The notes: generated by a model not told the origin, from the letters alone. A DNA stretch of 64,000 bases from Lojkania enalia (GCA_010094045.1 ML986671.1:124001-188000); one strand, 5' to 3'. Numbered from the stretch's first letter, positions 1-12,127 are shown. A program made the numbers and translations.

Positions 1-620
1 CGCAAGCGATCTCGCCGGCGATGTCTGTCCCACCTATCGTAGTCTTCATCGTCAGACCTTGACCTATCCCTCCTGTTATGCCGATGTCTGTGTCTCCTCT
101 CCCTCTCTTTTTCCATCTTCTCCTTCCGCTTCACCTCCTTCTGCGCCTCTCGCATCTGCTGTATTTGGAGTTCCATCCTCTGTTTCTGAATGAGGAGAAG
201 CGGGTCATCCAAAACCTTCTTTTTCGTATCTAATGCGTTCACAGCGCTTCCGCCACCAACTGCTTCAATGCCAACTGCAGCACCTTTCCGTAGTGCACTA
301 GTTTCCGCATCGCTCGCCTTCAGCAGGTTATCGATGCGCCGCTTGCCGAGTAGATAAGCTTCTCGCTCTTCGGTGACTCCTTGTCCATCGCCAGAAGGAC
401 CGGCATACATCCAGTCCACGCGCTTCTGGGCTACTTTGCCGCCACTAGCCTCGGCCAGCTTCTGCAGCTCCTCGATTTGCCTCTCCTCTTCGCGCTCTTT
501 TCGTAGCTTTTCGATCTGTTTTCTTTCTTCCAGCGCTGCCTTCTCGCTCTTCCATACTCTCTCCTGATTCTTGCTCAGCCCAGGGTGCCATGATTTCTTC
601 AGATTTAGATCGCCGCCCAT
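1..620 (-). CDS. CWC25: Pre-mRNA-splicing factor CWC25 (3' end outside window)
   Basis: Spliceosome component that acts with Prp16 around the first transesterification step, in the nucleus. Reading the minus strand from the ATG at 620 gives an uninterrupted frame to the window edge (at least 206 residues). It begins MGGDLNLKKSWHP, the hallmark start of CWC25, followed by a charged CIR_N-type segment (about residues 8-45) and the conserved VDWMYAGP block near residue 72. The C-terminal part visible here is rich in Arg/Lys/Glu with an RRHRHRHNRRDRSRS-like tail, as usual in the family. The C-terminus and stop lie beyond the left edge. The start lies 207 bp from the divergent ESF2 start, so the two probably share a promoter. 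No intron is seen in the visible part. Confidence 0.93.
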   Translation of the reverse strand, partial: MGGDLNLKKSWHPGLSKNQERVWKSEKAALEERKQIEKLRKEREEERQIEELQKLAEASGGKVAQKRVDWMYAGPSGDGQGVTEEREAYLLGKRRIDNLLKASDAETSALRKGAAVGIEAVGGGSAVNALDTKKKVLDDPLLLIQKQRMELQIQQMREAQKEVKRKEKMEKERERRHRHRHNRRDRSRSDDEDYDRWDRHRRRDRL

Positions 621-827
621 GTTTGCGGATATCTGCCGGTTGGGGCTGTGGTTGTTGATGTGCGTTGTTTGAGTGAGAATAGTCACGAAAGTTGTAGTCT
701 CCGCCACTGGCCCAGCCTCCCGCGTCTAGCTCGCTTATGTCATGCCCCGCCAAATTTCATCTCCGCGTTATGCTCCGCAAAAAGTTCCATTCAGTAGACC
801 AACGTTATTCTCCCACACTCACACACA

Positions 828-1808
828 ATGACGACGCGGAAGCGCAATGAATTTCTGGATGTAGGCGACAGCGATGAAGATGACCGAGGCTACGACTCCG
901 AAGAAGAAAGCAGAGCGCACATTGTCAAAGGCTCTAAACGGCGAAAATTTGACTACGATTCCGAAGAGGACGAAGATGAAGGCGCATTCTCCTGCACACC
1001 CTCCATCTCCAGAAACGACGAAAACCAAGATGAATTCGACAGTGGTGTTCAGCATGATGTTGATCGCGCAAAAGAGCTCCGCCGCCTAGAATCGCTCTCC
1101 GCGAACCTCCCCACTACCGCCCTCGACGTACCACTCAAATCCCGCAAAATCCCACTAAAGCCCGACAAACCGAAGAAAGATAAATCAGGCGTGATATACA
1201 TCTCCCGTGTTCCCCCATTTATGAAGCCCACCGTTCTCCGCTCCCTCCTGACACCCTACGGAGACATTGGCCGCATATTTCTCACACCTGAATCCTCGAC
1301 TTCTCGCACCTCGCGCCTAAAATCGGGTGGGACGCGTCGCAAACTCTTCTTAGATGGCTGGGTCGAATTTCTGCACAAGAGAGACGCAAAGAATGTTGCC
1401 GCAATGCTCAATGCGCAGATCATTGGGGGGAAGAAGAGGAGTAAGTGGCATGATGAGGTGTGGAACATTCGGTATCTGAAAGGAGTTAAGTGGGGTCACC
1501 TTGTCGAGCAGATTCAGAATGAGAATGCGGAGCGTGCGGCAAGATTGAGGAGTGACATTGCGCAGAGTACGAGAGAGAATAAGAGGTTTCTTGAGGACAT
1601 AGAGAGGGGGAAGATGGTGGCTGGTATACAGGAGAAACGGAAGAAGAAGCTCGGCGAGGCCATGGAGGAAGATGAGGTTGTTGAGAAGAATGTGGAGGTA
1701 GAGGAAGGTGGCCCGAGAAGGACGTTTAAGCAGAGAGAGATTAGATTGAAGGGGGAGAAAACGGAGGATGGACAGGAGGTTCAAAGGGTACTGAGTAAGA
1801 TATTCTAG
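828..1808 (+). CDS. ESF2: ESF2/ABT1-type pre-rRNA processing protein
   Basis: Nucleolar SSU-processome factor required for 18S rRNA maturation; in yeast Esf2 stimulates the helicase Dbp8. This is a single-exon frame of 326 residues. The N-terminus is acidic and low-complexity (DSDEDD, DSEEDEDEG; residues 10-60). An atypical RRM follows at about residues 118-225: the RNP-like SGVIYISRVPPFMKP, then the C-terminal half with GWVEFLHKRDAK and the family signature KWHDEVWNIRYLKGVKW. A basic coiled-coil tail (NENAERAARLRSDIAQ onward) ends the protein. Length and order match fungal ESF2. It diverges from CWC25 and converges with SYF2 (242-bp spacer). The ATG at 828 is the first in frame and directly precedes the acidic domain. 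Confidence 0.93.
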   Translation: MTTRKRNEFLDVGDSDEDDRGYDSEEESRAHIVKGSKRRKFDYDSEEDEDEGAFSCTPSISRNDENQDEFDSGVQHDVDRAKELRRLESLSANLPTTALDVPLKSRKIPLKPDKPKKDKSGVIYISRVPPFMKPTVLRSLLTPYGDIGRIFLTPESSTSRTSRLKSGGTRRKLFLDGWVEFLHKRDAKNVAAMLNAQIIGGKKRSKWHDEVWNIRYLKGVKWGHLVEQIQNENAERAARLRSDIAQSTRENKRFLEDIERGKMVAGIQEKRKKKLGEAMEEDEVVEKNVEVEEGGPRRTFKQREIRLKGEKTEDGQEVQRVLSKIF

Positions 1809-2050
1809 TTGCAGCCTGAGATATTGGGTTAAATTCCGAATGTATACCACTAATATCAAGCAAGTCTGCACGAAAGCGGATAATGGAAAGGATCAGAAAT
1901 GTCCATCAAGATATTTGATGTTGAACACATGTTGAATTTCCTGTGAAAAATGCATGTACTACAATATCAATGCTAATGGCAACCCTTCAAGGCCTGCTCT
2001 GGGCACCGAACGCCAGTCATGCCCTACCCATAACCGGGGTATAACTTTAT

Positions 2051-2935
2051 TCAAATCGCCGTGCCCCGCTCAAAGCTCTCCCGAATTTCTGTCGTATACC
2101 TGTTATAAAACCTCGCTAGTTTCTCATTAAACTGCTTGTTTTTCTGGTTGATATACGTGACATCGCCCCGATCGTCATCGTTAAGCCCTCTCTTTCTCCT
2201 CGCCTCGAGTCGTGCCCTCTCGCCCTTCTCTAGGTCATTCACTAGTCGGTCGATAGCTTCCTTGGTAGGCTTATGGTCGCAGTTATAACTCTCCTCAACC
2301 GGGGTATTAATCCGTCCTTGTTTATCAACCGTGAACACCTCGCCATTCTCATCCTCCACAAGCTCCAACAGCCCATTTTGAACCTGCCTCTGCAATTTCT
2401 CCGCTCTCTCCTTGGTATACTCTTCTAAGTCTACCTTCCCCATTTGCTTCACCTGCCTCTTATACACCTTATTCGCCTCCATTCGCCAGTCCTGAAACGC
2501 ATTATTATCCTTATTCCTCTTCTTCTTAGTCACCCTTCTATCCCAACTCTCGCTCTCGTCAATAGTATAATCCCACGCCCGCTTTCGTTCGAATCCCTCG
2601 CGATCCTCGTCTCTCATCATCTTCACTTCGGTCCGCTCTTGGATGCGTTGGAGCTTGGATGCAAGTTCATGGTCTCTTTTCTTTGAAGCGGCTTCGAGTT
2701 GAGTTGCTTCGCGGTTTGCGGCATTACTGACGGATTTTGCAGATTGGAGTGCTTTGAATCGCGCCATTCGAGCGGCGAGCGCCGAGTTTTGGGGTGGGGA
2801 TGTGGATACTGGTGGAGAAGGATTTGGGAGAGGAGTGGTGTTGGTTTGCGCGTTAGAGGGAGCGCTGGGTGACAGAGGTTTGCTTGATGAAGCATCCCCC
2901 ATGCGTGCACTATCCTGGGCTGCAGCGTCTGCCAT
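2051..2935 (-). CDS. SYF2: Pre-mRNA-splicing factor SYF2
   Basis: Component of the Prp19-associated (NTC/Cwf) complex that stabilises the activated spliceosome. This is one uninterrupted frame. I favour the start at 2935 (MADAAAQDSARMG, 294 residues), because the 33 codons upstream to 3034 look like leader sequence; the longer 327-residue reading cannot be excluded. Ser/Pro-rich residues 1-55 precede the SYF2 domain: ARFKALQSAKSVSNAANR, a basic coiled coil, RAWDYTIDESESWDRR, then NAFQDWRMEANKVYKRQVKQ and the C-terminal GDVTYINQKNKQFNEKLARF block that ends close to the stop. These are the conserved family blocks in the right order. Neighbours: convergent with ESF2. With CWC25 at the left edge, this is the second NTC/Cwf-type factor in 3 kb. 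Confidence 0.93.
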   Translation of the reverse strand: MADAAAQDSARMGDASSSKPLSPSAPSNAQTNTTPLPNPSPPVSTSPPQNSALAARMARFKALQSAKSVSNAANREATQLEAASKKRDHELASKLQRIQERTEVKMMRDEDREGFERKRAWDYTIDESESWDRRVTKKKRNKDNNAFQDWRMEANKVYKRQVKQMGKVDLEEYTKERAEKLQRQVQNGLLELVEDENGEVFTVDKQGRINTPVEESYNCDHKPTKEAIDRLVNDLEKGERARLEARRKRGLNDDDRGDVTYINQKNKQFNEKLARFYNRYTTEIRESFERGTAI

Positions 2936-3035
2936 GGTAGGGTGAAGTGGTGTAGTTGTAACTAAGGGTTCCGGAGACAATGTTGTGATTGTGATTGCCA
3001 AGACTGCCAAGATATTGCGATGGAGTCTCATCACA

Positions 3036-3426
3036 TGACTCTATCATTCACAAATTGACCAGTGGATTGTGATAAGATTTGACTACTAAAAAAAAAGAAC
3101 TCTGCTAACATATTCGATATTGCACAGGGTGTTAAGCTTCATTTCAATAAGCAAAATTGTACTAGAGCCATCTGTAAAAGAAACTTGAATTAAAGAGTCT
3201 TGAGCCGCCAATGCTTCACAGGACCTCGTATTTCCATTGTTTGACTTAGCTTTAACGGATTTGTGCATCAAATAACAAATTATTAGCGCTTATGAAGCAC
3301 CATAGCATTGCCCTCATACAAAACACCTCGAATGAGCCTCTAGCAGCCTTGAGACACCAGTAGTCCATACACGTCGGGAGACTATGCTCTTAACCTCATG
3401 CTGTGTAGATCCCTTACGCTCTTTAC
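3036..3426. other. Intergenic, upstream of SYF2
   Basis: No convincing coding sequence on either strand; only short frames without family resemblance. It includes the SYF2 5' flank. Confidence 0.5.
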
Positions 3427-4144
3427 TTGCCTCTTACTCGCGGACTTAAAAAAATTTGCCAGCTCTCTTTCGAAGAATCAATACTTGGGATGATGTTGGC
3501 ACTCATTCTTCTCGTCTTGTCGCTGTACAATCCATGGTCCTTATCCATCCACCCTCGCAGCAATGGCCAATTCGAACACTTCTTCGGAGATTTTGACGAC
3601 CGCATCCAGCCCTTTTCAGAGACAAATTGCCCCAAGCAAGCATTTCAGTGCTTAGGCAGAGAACCCGTAACATTTGGGTATGACTCCGCGGCATGCATTC
3701 TATCCCATTTGCGGGAAATTCACAAAGCAGAAATTGCTACCTGCTCCTTCATACTCGGCATACTACCCATTTCTCTCCAGATTGTTGGTCCAAAAGTCAG
3801 TAAGATCTCTATACTAACTTTTCGAAGACCTGTGTTGGCATTTCTTATCAGTCTTGGAGGTCCTTGTGCGACGCTCGAGCATTTACAAGCAGGACTATAA
3901 CCTCTCTAAGAACAAGAAGAACCTCTATAGCCTCCATTCCTCAAAGAAAAGAAGGTACCGATTTATCTAATCGTATCTGCTACTATGTATGACATGGCTG
4001 GCTTCGGGGCTATCAACTCTATTCTTCTGGGATATAAGCTGGCTTTCTGGACCGCTCCGCTCCTAAGTACATACATGGGTACATTGGGCAATAAATTAGA
4101 GGCCTTTGCCCGCTCCTCTGGGCATTCCGCTCCATCCCTATTCA
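3427..4144 (+). pseudogene. Remnant of a fungal multi-pass membrane protein of unknown function
   Basis: The first piece (3427-3900) encodes about 157 residues with a hydrophobic start (MMLALILLVLSLYNPW) and the block CILSHLREIHKAEIATCSF, then hydrophobic segments around ILGILPISLQIVGP and RRPVLAFLISLGGPC. I associate this pattern with an uncharacterised fungal membrane-protein family, seen from memory and not confirmed. After the stop at 3898-3900, a second open piece resumes in another frame (about 3958-4144, MYDMAGFGAINSILLGYK and on), as expected for a lost or mutated exon junction. There is no good splice pair restoring one long frame, and the downstream sequence becomes AT-rich and stop-filled. 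I therefore call it decayed rather than functional. No function is assigned. Confidence 0.4.
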
Positions 4145-5459
4145 CATAATGGGTATTATACTCGTCTCAAAACCATACATATCCCTGATATCCATGGCTC
4201 AAACTCAACTAGTTCCACTATCCTTGAGTTTTCTCATAAAGCTCTATTGTTAGATATCTTGAAACATTATGCCAGGCGCATATCAACAATACATCGATCT
4301 CTCGAGAAAGGTCGAGTAGAGCTATTGGCAGCTCGCTCTAAATTAGGCCATCAATATCTGCGTTTCGGTTCAGGCCATCTGCAGAATTTTCATCTTCTCT
4401 AGTATATTTTTTATTTCGCTCTAGGACTAATCCCTACATGGTAGTTCAGCATGTCGAATAGTGTGGGAGTTCGGACTGTATGGCCTGCAACGCATCTCCA
4501 AGCATGGGAATGAATTGTGAAGGCAAATATGGGTCTTCAATAGTCGTAAAATGTCGCAGAATTACCAGATTATGCTCTACGGAAATAATAGAAGAAAATA
4601 AAATTAATACAGAAAAAAGTAGTGGTGGCGGTTAGGTTCGGGAACCCGTAAACAAATCTCGCCCTGAGGATGAATAATTACATGTTACGTAGCTGTGAAC
4701 GTAATAACTAATGGTGCTATTACCCCTGAGAACCCAGCATGAAGTCCATTTACTGTATGGACAAGGTGCTATTTGCCGAACTATCTAGAGCGGATAATTG
4801 TATTATTGCTGGTATCAAGAGTCTAAAGTCTGCTTTGTGTACCTCAGAGTCGTGAACTCGGAGCTCAACCCAATGTAGATTGCGCCTAAAAATAATAATA
4901 AGTCCGTTACGATTCCTTCTGAACCTTCTCCTCGTTTTTTTATTATGCCGCGAAGATCGCTATTCCAAAAGGGTCTGGATCATTTAGGAACTCATAGTTT
5001 CCACTGCTATACCTTAACTTCTGGAAAAATTATCTAAAGGAGAGACTAGAAGTAAAGTATAATGTTATCCAATAAGATAATCCTACTGCATATATTGGGT
5101 GGACTATCAATACCATACGGGTATTCGAACTTACGAATCAAAATTCTAAGTACTTTCGGAGTAGAACTGGTATAGAGAATTTTGAAGGTAGCGATAGAAA
5201 TAGGGACATAGAAAAGCTGATTCATAAATTTTTATGCTAAGGACGTAAAATTTGTAAGGTTTTACTAAGATATTGTACACCTTAAGGCAGAGTAATTAGT
5301 TATGCCGACAATATGCATATTGGTCTTGAGTCTATCTTAAATACGGCTTCAAATAGTGAAAATCCGATAGGGCTATCTAAGATATTATCTCGCCTCAAGA
5401 AAGTCAACGAGAATAGAAGCCCTATCAGGCAAATGTGCCTTATGAGGATTTTATTTGGC
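4145..5459. other. AT-rich degenerate DNA
   Basis: No intact gene. A stretch around 4945-5260 keeps protein-like fragments broken by in-frame stops in all frames, which suggests an old, mutated repeat or gene. I cannot name its family. Confidence 0.4.
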
Positions 5460-7528
5460 TCACCATATCTGATATACTTTCGTTCCATGGCTCTTTGCTT
5501 TTTCAATAAACAGCGGAGCTTCAGGACTGGTATAAGTTCTCTCATACGACACAACAGCGGGCCCAATCAAGCGATAAAACCCGCCTTGCTTTCGCAGGAT
5601 CATAAGATTCCTCGTTCTCTGAAGAATAGTGATGCGGTCGGATTTGCGAAGGGCTGCTGGCCCTATACCAACCCATCGTTCGTTATCACACTGGGCAATG
5701 AATAACCTCCTACCTCGCAAGCTCATGCTGGCTAGTTCGGCAAAATATTCAGGTCTTGCGGTTTGCCGATCACCTGTTTCACCAAGGCCTGTCTCCAATG
5801 ATCGAAGCATCTCTGATGCTAGTGCCATATCGATTGACCGGCAATCTTGACATCGACTGATTGTACCCCGGCAGTGCTCTATTAATAACCTAAGTGAGCC
5901 CCTTAGAACAGGGGTTGGATAGCCCCAAAATAGGCATGCTGTGAGGGCGCCACAGAACTCGGCGTTCAGGTCTTGACCCATGTGAGCCATAGTTGGTTTC
6001 ATGCATTCAGTCCAGAATGAGATTATAGCGTGGAATGAAATCGACCCTGTATCGTCATCGTAGAGTCGATCTTGGGAGATAGATATGACTTTCGCGAGAT
6101 GCAGGCCGGGAATGCTGAGAAACCTACCATAAACATCGGCCTGATTTTGCTTGCTAATATTCAAAGTTGAGCGGTAATATACTTCGTTCGGCGGATCTAA
6201 GGCATTCGTGAAACTGTCGTAAAATTCGAAAGGCCTCAGGTAATTCGCATAATTGATGTCCCATCGAGGAACTCAGGAGGGTAAACATCCCTTCGACCAC
6301 TCTTCCAGTTCTGCCCCGTGTTGAACAGCATCGAGTACTTGATCGACCATCCCAAGTGAAATTGCCTTAGACGCTAGTCTAAAATACAACTGAGATATTG
6401 AAATAGTATAATCTGGGTTGATGAGGTATTGTAATGCGACATTAGAACTGTAGCGTAATCCAAGCACGCCGAAAAGTCGATCGCGATCATCCGTACACTC
6501 GAGTCCCCTAACTAGGCGCAGGACTTCAAAATATTCGAGCCCGGCATAGCTATTAACTTTTAATATGCAGAGCTGGATAATTCGATTCAGAATAGCTTGA
6601 GGACTACAACGCCACTCTGTTGTTATGAACCGCCGATTGTCCCGTAGGTTGTATGCCATGCGACTAACGTCTGCCCAGTCAACCTCTCCTTCTCCCCATA
6701 ATACGATAGCTTCCTGTGCCAACACGCATTCTTGCACAACCCAAAGGCGTCTGAACCATTGGCAGCTGCCAAATTCAAGTAAAGGGATCCAATCATCGCT
6801 CGATGGCGCGGGCATTTCGTGTTTATTGTTGATTCCGTGGATCAATTCCAGTGCTTTAGAGACAATATTTTCATCGGCAGGCCCCAAGTGAATCAACACT
6901 CTGGTCTCTTTACGATACACGTCGCTCATTAGATTTACCTGGTGGCCACGCTCATTGAGATCTTCCTGATTGATACATGCACCATCAGCCCATATTGTTC
7001 GAGATACGTGGGTACGTCGCACTCGGAGGAGCACATCTCTCAGGCTTGGCGTAATCATGAGAATCTGGTCGTTACAGATAAGAGAATAGGAGTATACCGG
7101 CTCCCCCCAGACGTACGATATCGCCTCGTACGCCTCACAGCTTATTAAAACAGCATGTTTAAGTCGGCACCGTAGAGGGTCTTCTCCTATACCAAGCTCA
7201 ATTGTAAATAAGCGTATCGACGTCGCGGTTCGAGTGGATGATAAAGAACTGATTCGGAATCTTCTCTCTGATCCCGTTCATTCGCCGGTTGAATTGAATC
7301 ATCGACAGATTTGGCCAAATCAAGTTCATTGTCCTCATCCCGATAGTAGGGTTCGTTGGAAACACTGGTCTTTTCCGATTCCAAGATGGAAAAGAGATAG
7401 TCTACTTCAGATTCGAAAGGCGGGGTAGAAGCCCCCAGTTCATCCTCTAATTTCCAGCTACGTACGCGCCTATTCTCCAATCCGGTTTCGGTTAGCGAGA
7501 ACGTTCGCGAGCGCTTCATGGATGGCAT
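5460..7528 (-). pseudogene. HET-domain (heterokaryon incompatibility) gene, broken
   Basis: HET proteins trigger programmed cell death when genetically different hyphae fuse. Reading the minus strand, the first piece (7528 to about 7215) ends in ...LYHPLEP. The frame then shifts and continues as IRLFTIELGIGEDPLRCRLK, YEAISYVWGEP, TIWADGACINQEDLNERGHQ and VYRKETRVLIHLGPADE, the classic HET core. It proceeds through WFRRLWVVQECVLAQEA and DRLFGVLGL. At 6273-6275 a TGA replaces the tryptophan expected in the conserved LPSWVPxWD motif; the same frame continues (VPRWDINYANYLRPFEFY) to the natural C-terminus at 5460. Lesions are thus one frameshift near 7215 and one nonsense codon. The two HET motif words around residue YVWG would be split by no plausible intron. 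Everything else reads as a nearly full-length HET protein, so inactivation looks recent. Confidence 0.85.
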
Positions 7529-7896
7529 CCAGCATGTATTAAAAATGGCTCTGGCCGATCAAGGCTGTATATAGATCTCATTCTTCCAATCGATCTGATC
7601 ACTATACTTTGCTGGGAATGATTTTGTCCCGAAAATTCGTCTGATAAATTCTCATTGCTAACTGGCATATGCCGTAAACCACTGCCATGACTTCGTCTAA
7701 GCCTGGTTAGTGCAATATTTATTAGTACATGCTGTATCTGAATTATGTATGCTCTCGACACCATTGCGTGTCCGTGAACATGATTCACGTAGTCGTAAAT
7801 GCAACGCCGAAAACTCCATGCAATGCAGGAAATGATCCATCGCCGGTCCGTGCAAAACCCAAGCCTATAGAAATCGAAAACGCCCTCCTCACTCAA

Positions 7897-8769
7897 TTAT
7901 AACTTGACTTTTTTCTTAGGTTTTTCTTCTCCATTTTCCCTCTGTCGCTTGAAGATGCTTTGACTCTTCATCTGACCCAACCCGGTTTTCACCGCGGGGG
8001 TAGCCTTCGCCTTCAAGCCAAAGCTAACTTTGACGGGCGCTGCTTTTGGCTTCGGTTCCTCGCCGTCGGCCTTTGCCTCCTCGCCTGGCTCTTGTTGCAC
8101 AGGTATGCCTTCAGAACTCTTCTCTTGGACCTGCTTTGCCTCAAGGGTCTTTACTTTCGCCTCTGCCTCCATCCTTGCCCTTTGAGCCATCCTTTTCAGC
8201 ATCTTATCTTCACCGGCTTCATTCCTCGCTTCTTTAGCCTCCTGCTCTGCAATCTCTTGTCTCCTCCTCACAGCCTCAACACTCGTATCCCGCCACGCAA
8301 TCATCAACCCATCTTTCTCATCCTCCTTAACATTGCAAATACCCTCTCTTCCTAGATACTTCACAAATTCAGTCAAACTACTCCACCGCGTTGCATTCAT
8401 GTGAATATGCTCCTTGTCCCGAATATACTCGTTGTAGAATTTATTCGCACCAATCCATTTTTCGCCGTGTGCGGTGCGCAGCAGAGCGATGAAGTCGCGC
8501 TGGAAATCGCTGCTGAAGCCCTGGATGAACTTTTTCGGGTCCTCGCCAACAAGCTGCATTTGCCGGACGTGTGATTCGGATTGAACATGGCACTTGAAGC
8601 CGTTGGCGTCTCGGCATTGCTTGTTACATGGTTGGCAATCTGGTTATTGTTAATATATCATTTTCTACGTTGCAGGATTATATTTCTTACACCATCTGAG
8701 TCTCTGGAGTCCCTTGGACTTCATCTGATTAGAGAGGTGTTTTATGCTGCCCGCTTCGGCGCGCGGCAT
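7897..8769 (-). CDS. KIN17-like nuclear DNA/RNA-binding zinc-finger protein
   Basis: Conserved nuclear protein linked to DNA replication/repair and mRNA processing. Two exons: 8691-8769 and 7897-8639, with a 51-bp intron (8640-8690, GTAAGA...CCAG). Together they encode 273 residues. Exon 1 gives MPRAEAGSIKHLSNQMKSKG..LRW, the family's N-terminus. The codon for Tyr spans the junction, followed by the C2H2 finger CQPCNKQCRDANGFKCHVQS (two Cys, then His pair ending SESH), essentially identical in layout to metazoan KIN17. The winged-helix-like domain follows (FQRDFIALLRTAHGEKWI, YNEYIRDKEHIHMNATRW). The C-terminal third is a charged Lys/Glu coiled coil ending in KPKKKVKL, a likely nuclear localisation signal. 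The C-terminal KOW-type domain of the animal protein is not evident. Divergent from KRR1. Confidence 0.92.
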
Positions 8770-9085
8770 TATGGCGATTGTAGCTGTGCTTTGAAAGGGA
8801 GTCTGAGGAGTGGCGTGCGGCAAACGAATTAGTAGCTATGGAAGGGTGGCGATAAGTGAAGCTGTGTTGTGGTGATTGAAGTAATGGAGCAGTGGAGTTT
8901 GCGAGCTATGCATGCGGGAAGTCGAACGCCACTTCGGTGAACGGAAAATAACTGTATCCGGTCTTGGCGCGCTAGCGCTAGCGCCTTCTTTCTGCCGAGG
9001 CGGTGACAGAAAAGTTCCCACCTTTCATCCAACCACCGCTGCTGCGGACATTTAATCGTCGAGTCGCTCATCTTGAGTAGCAAAT
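8770..9085. promoter_or_regulatory. Divergent KIN17/KRR1 promoter with a 16-bp palindrome
   Basis: 316 bp separate the two start codons. At 8969-8984 lies the perfect palindrome GCGCTAGCGCTAGCGC, roughly 100 bp from KRR1 and 200 bp from KIN17. Its centre is GCGC and each half contains CTAG. It could be a binding site for a dimeric factor coordinating both genes; this is inferred from position and symmetry only. Confidence 0.5.
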
Positions 9086-10166
<1,081 letters not shown>

Positions 10167-10736
10167 GCCTCTAATTTCTTAAGCCTTGGTAATAGTTTCC
10201 GCACGCAGGAATGAAATCTCTCTAATTACGGGGAAAGGAAGTCTACGGAGGATCTCCACGCACTCCATTGCCGGTGCGAAGGAAGACCTGATGAGGAGAG
10301 TGAGAAAAGGGGACCAAATGGGGAGGGGCACGGGTGGATTGGCGGACAGAATACGGCCAAATCACGCAAATATTGGTGGATTACAACTGCGAAGAGCTTT
10401 GGCAACGGGGTGAGCTGGGAATATGATTTGACTTTGAGCTAAAGATATGCTTAGTGAGGGAGTGGTCGCCCTTGTTATTGTAGTTCAATATACCCATATC
10501 TCCTCAAGTATTTCTCCACAGGTGACCCATATCTATAGTTATGTGTGAATTACCAAAATTGCTCGACCGAAGCGTGTTACTAAGCCATTGCTTGGCGAGC
10601 CAAAAATAAACTCCGCCAATCTCACATTGTCAGTTTCAGGTCGACGGCTATGGAACCCGGGACGCTCTTCTCATAAGATGTTTGCCTGAATGATCCCTAA
10701 CTCAATACACTTCTTACTAGCGTTCGACTTACCGAA
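10167..10736. other. Intergenic
   Basis: No gene recognised between KRR1 and the SET-domain gene. Short frames here show no family resemblance. The 3' part is the presumed promoter of the SET-domain gene. Confidence 0.5.
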
Positions 10737-12127
10737 ATGTGTCTTATTCTGTTGTTTCTCATATTCGTCTCGCTTCTACCAACTTCACTAGCTAGTTCAG
10801 ATTCGCCATCCACACAAGCGCTAATCCAACAGTGTTGGCATGAGTATCCCTTAACAACGGCGTTATTCCAAAGCTCACAGAATGGAGAACATGATATAGT
10901 TTTCCAACTTAATGGCCTAATCCAATCAACCGTGCATTCAACACAAGATAGTAGGGAGAGCTCCGCAAGATCCAACTATGGACCCTGGACTCATCAACCT
11001 GCCTGCACCAAAGTTCTACAGTCAATAGGCAGTAATCTTTGCGTGTACACGAACTCCTCTTTTAGTAACGGGCGGGGCATTTCTATCTTTACCACGCCTA
11101 CGTTGGCTAACCAGTTTGCTGCGTTACCAGCATTCATGGATCCTGCTGCCTTGGATGGAGTCAATACCTTTTCAGGAGCTTGGTATACAGAGACGCTTCC
11201 AGGGAAAGGAGTGGCGATGTTAGCGAAAAAGAAACTGAAGTTTGGGGATCGCGTGACCGCTTACACGCCTGCTTTGATTGCGTATTTGGAAGATGAGCTC
11301 GACACTATAGAGCGAGAGAAGTATTGGAGGATTGCGATTTCTCAGCTTCCGGAGGATACTCGGAATGGCTATTTGAGTCTCGCGTATATCTATGGGCAAG
11401 AGAATATTCGTGTTCAGGATATTGTGAAAGCAAATACCTTCCAACTAGATATTGGGGGACAGAACCATCTAGCTGTGTTTCCGGAGACGTCACGTCTCAA
11501 TCACGCTTGCTCTCCAAAGTAAGCGCTAATACCCGTCCTATCTACTTCTCGCTGACTATTCAGTGCTCAATACCATCTCGATCCATCGCTGCTAACACAT
11601 TTCGTGGCTGTTACTCGCCCAATTTCACCGAATGAGGAAATCACAATATCATGTATAGTTGAGTTGTCTCGCAATTCTTAGCAACAACCTAACGACCTCC
11701 AGACACGTCGCCGCTGGAACCGACCGAAATCCGGCAACAGCATCTTCAGAGTGGATTTCACTTTAGCTGCACGTGTCCACGGTGCTCCGCCAAGAGGACC
11801 ACGGACAAAACCATCCAGCAAATCCAAACTCTGCAAAAGTCCCTGAACGACTGGTCCGCTACCTCATCTGGGAGCCCCAAATTGGCCGAAAAGCTCATCC
11901 AGCTCTACCGAAAAGAGGGGCTGGAAGGCTTTCTTGACGTTCCGTACGGATTCGCTGCACTCGCATACAATGCCGTCGGCGATGCCAAGAGAGCGGAAAA
12001 GTATGCGCAGCAAGCAAGGGAAATAATCTTGATGAAGGACGGGAAGTGGACGCCGAATATGCAGCTTTGGTCCGAGTTGTTGAGAGATCCAAGAGCGCAT
12101 TGGAGTTATGGTAGGAGGAAGCGCTAA
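10737..12127 (+). CDS. SET-domain protein with N-terminal signal-like segment
   Basis: Three exons: 10737-11518, 11564-11652 and 11703-12127, with introns of 45 and 50 bp; 431 residues. The SET domain occupies about residues 140-310: start GKGVAMLAKKKLKFGDRVT, catalytic-core motif RLNHACSPNAQYHLDP (Asn-His, cofactor site, rebuilt across intron 1) and EEITISYTSP (rebuilt across intron 2). A post-SET-like zinc cluster CTCPRC follows near residue 325, then a helical TPR-like tail. This is the SMYD/SET5-like fungal group. The odd part is the N-terminus, MCLILLFLIFVSLLPTSLAS, which has the form of a secretion signal. The catalytic tyrosine motif ISY is present. The substrate is unknown. If the signal is real, the product would enter the secretory pathway instead of modifying nuclear proteins. 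Confidence 0.85.

Noticed and set aside
1350..1871. 173-codon minus-strand frame
   Set aside because: Lies opposite ESF2, whose protein is clearly conserved; the opposite reading is Leu-rich shadow sequence.
7516..7896. 126-codon minus-strand frame as the 5' exon of the HET gene
   Set aside because: Does not resemble HET N-termini and overlaps the better HET start piece; may be chance.
10620..10690. Possible tRNA-like sequence (GGAACCCGGGAC)
   Set aside because: No A/B box pair and no cloverleaf arms could be traced; no tRNA, rRNA or CRISPR array was found anywhere in the window.
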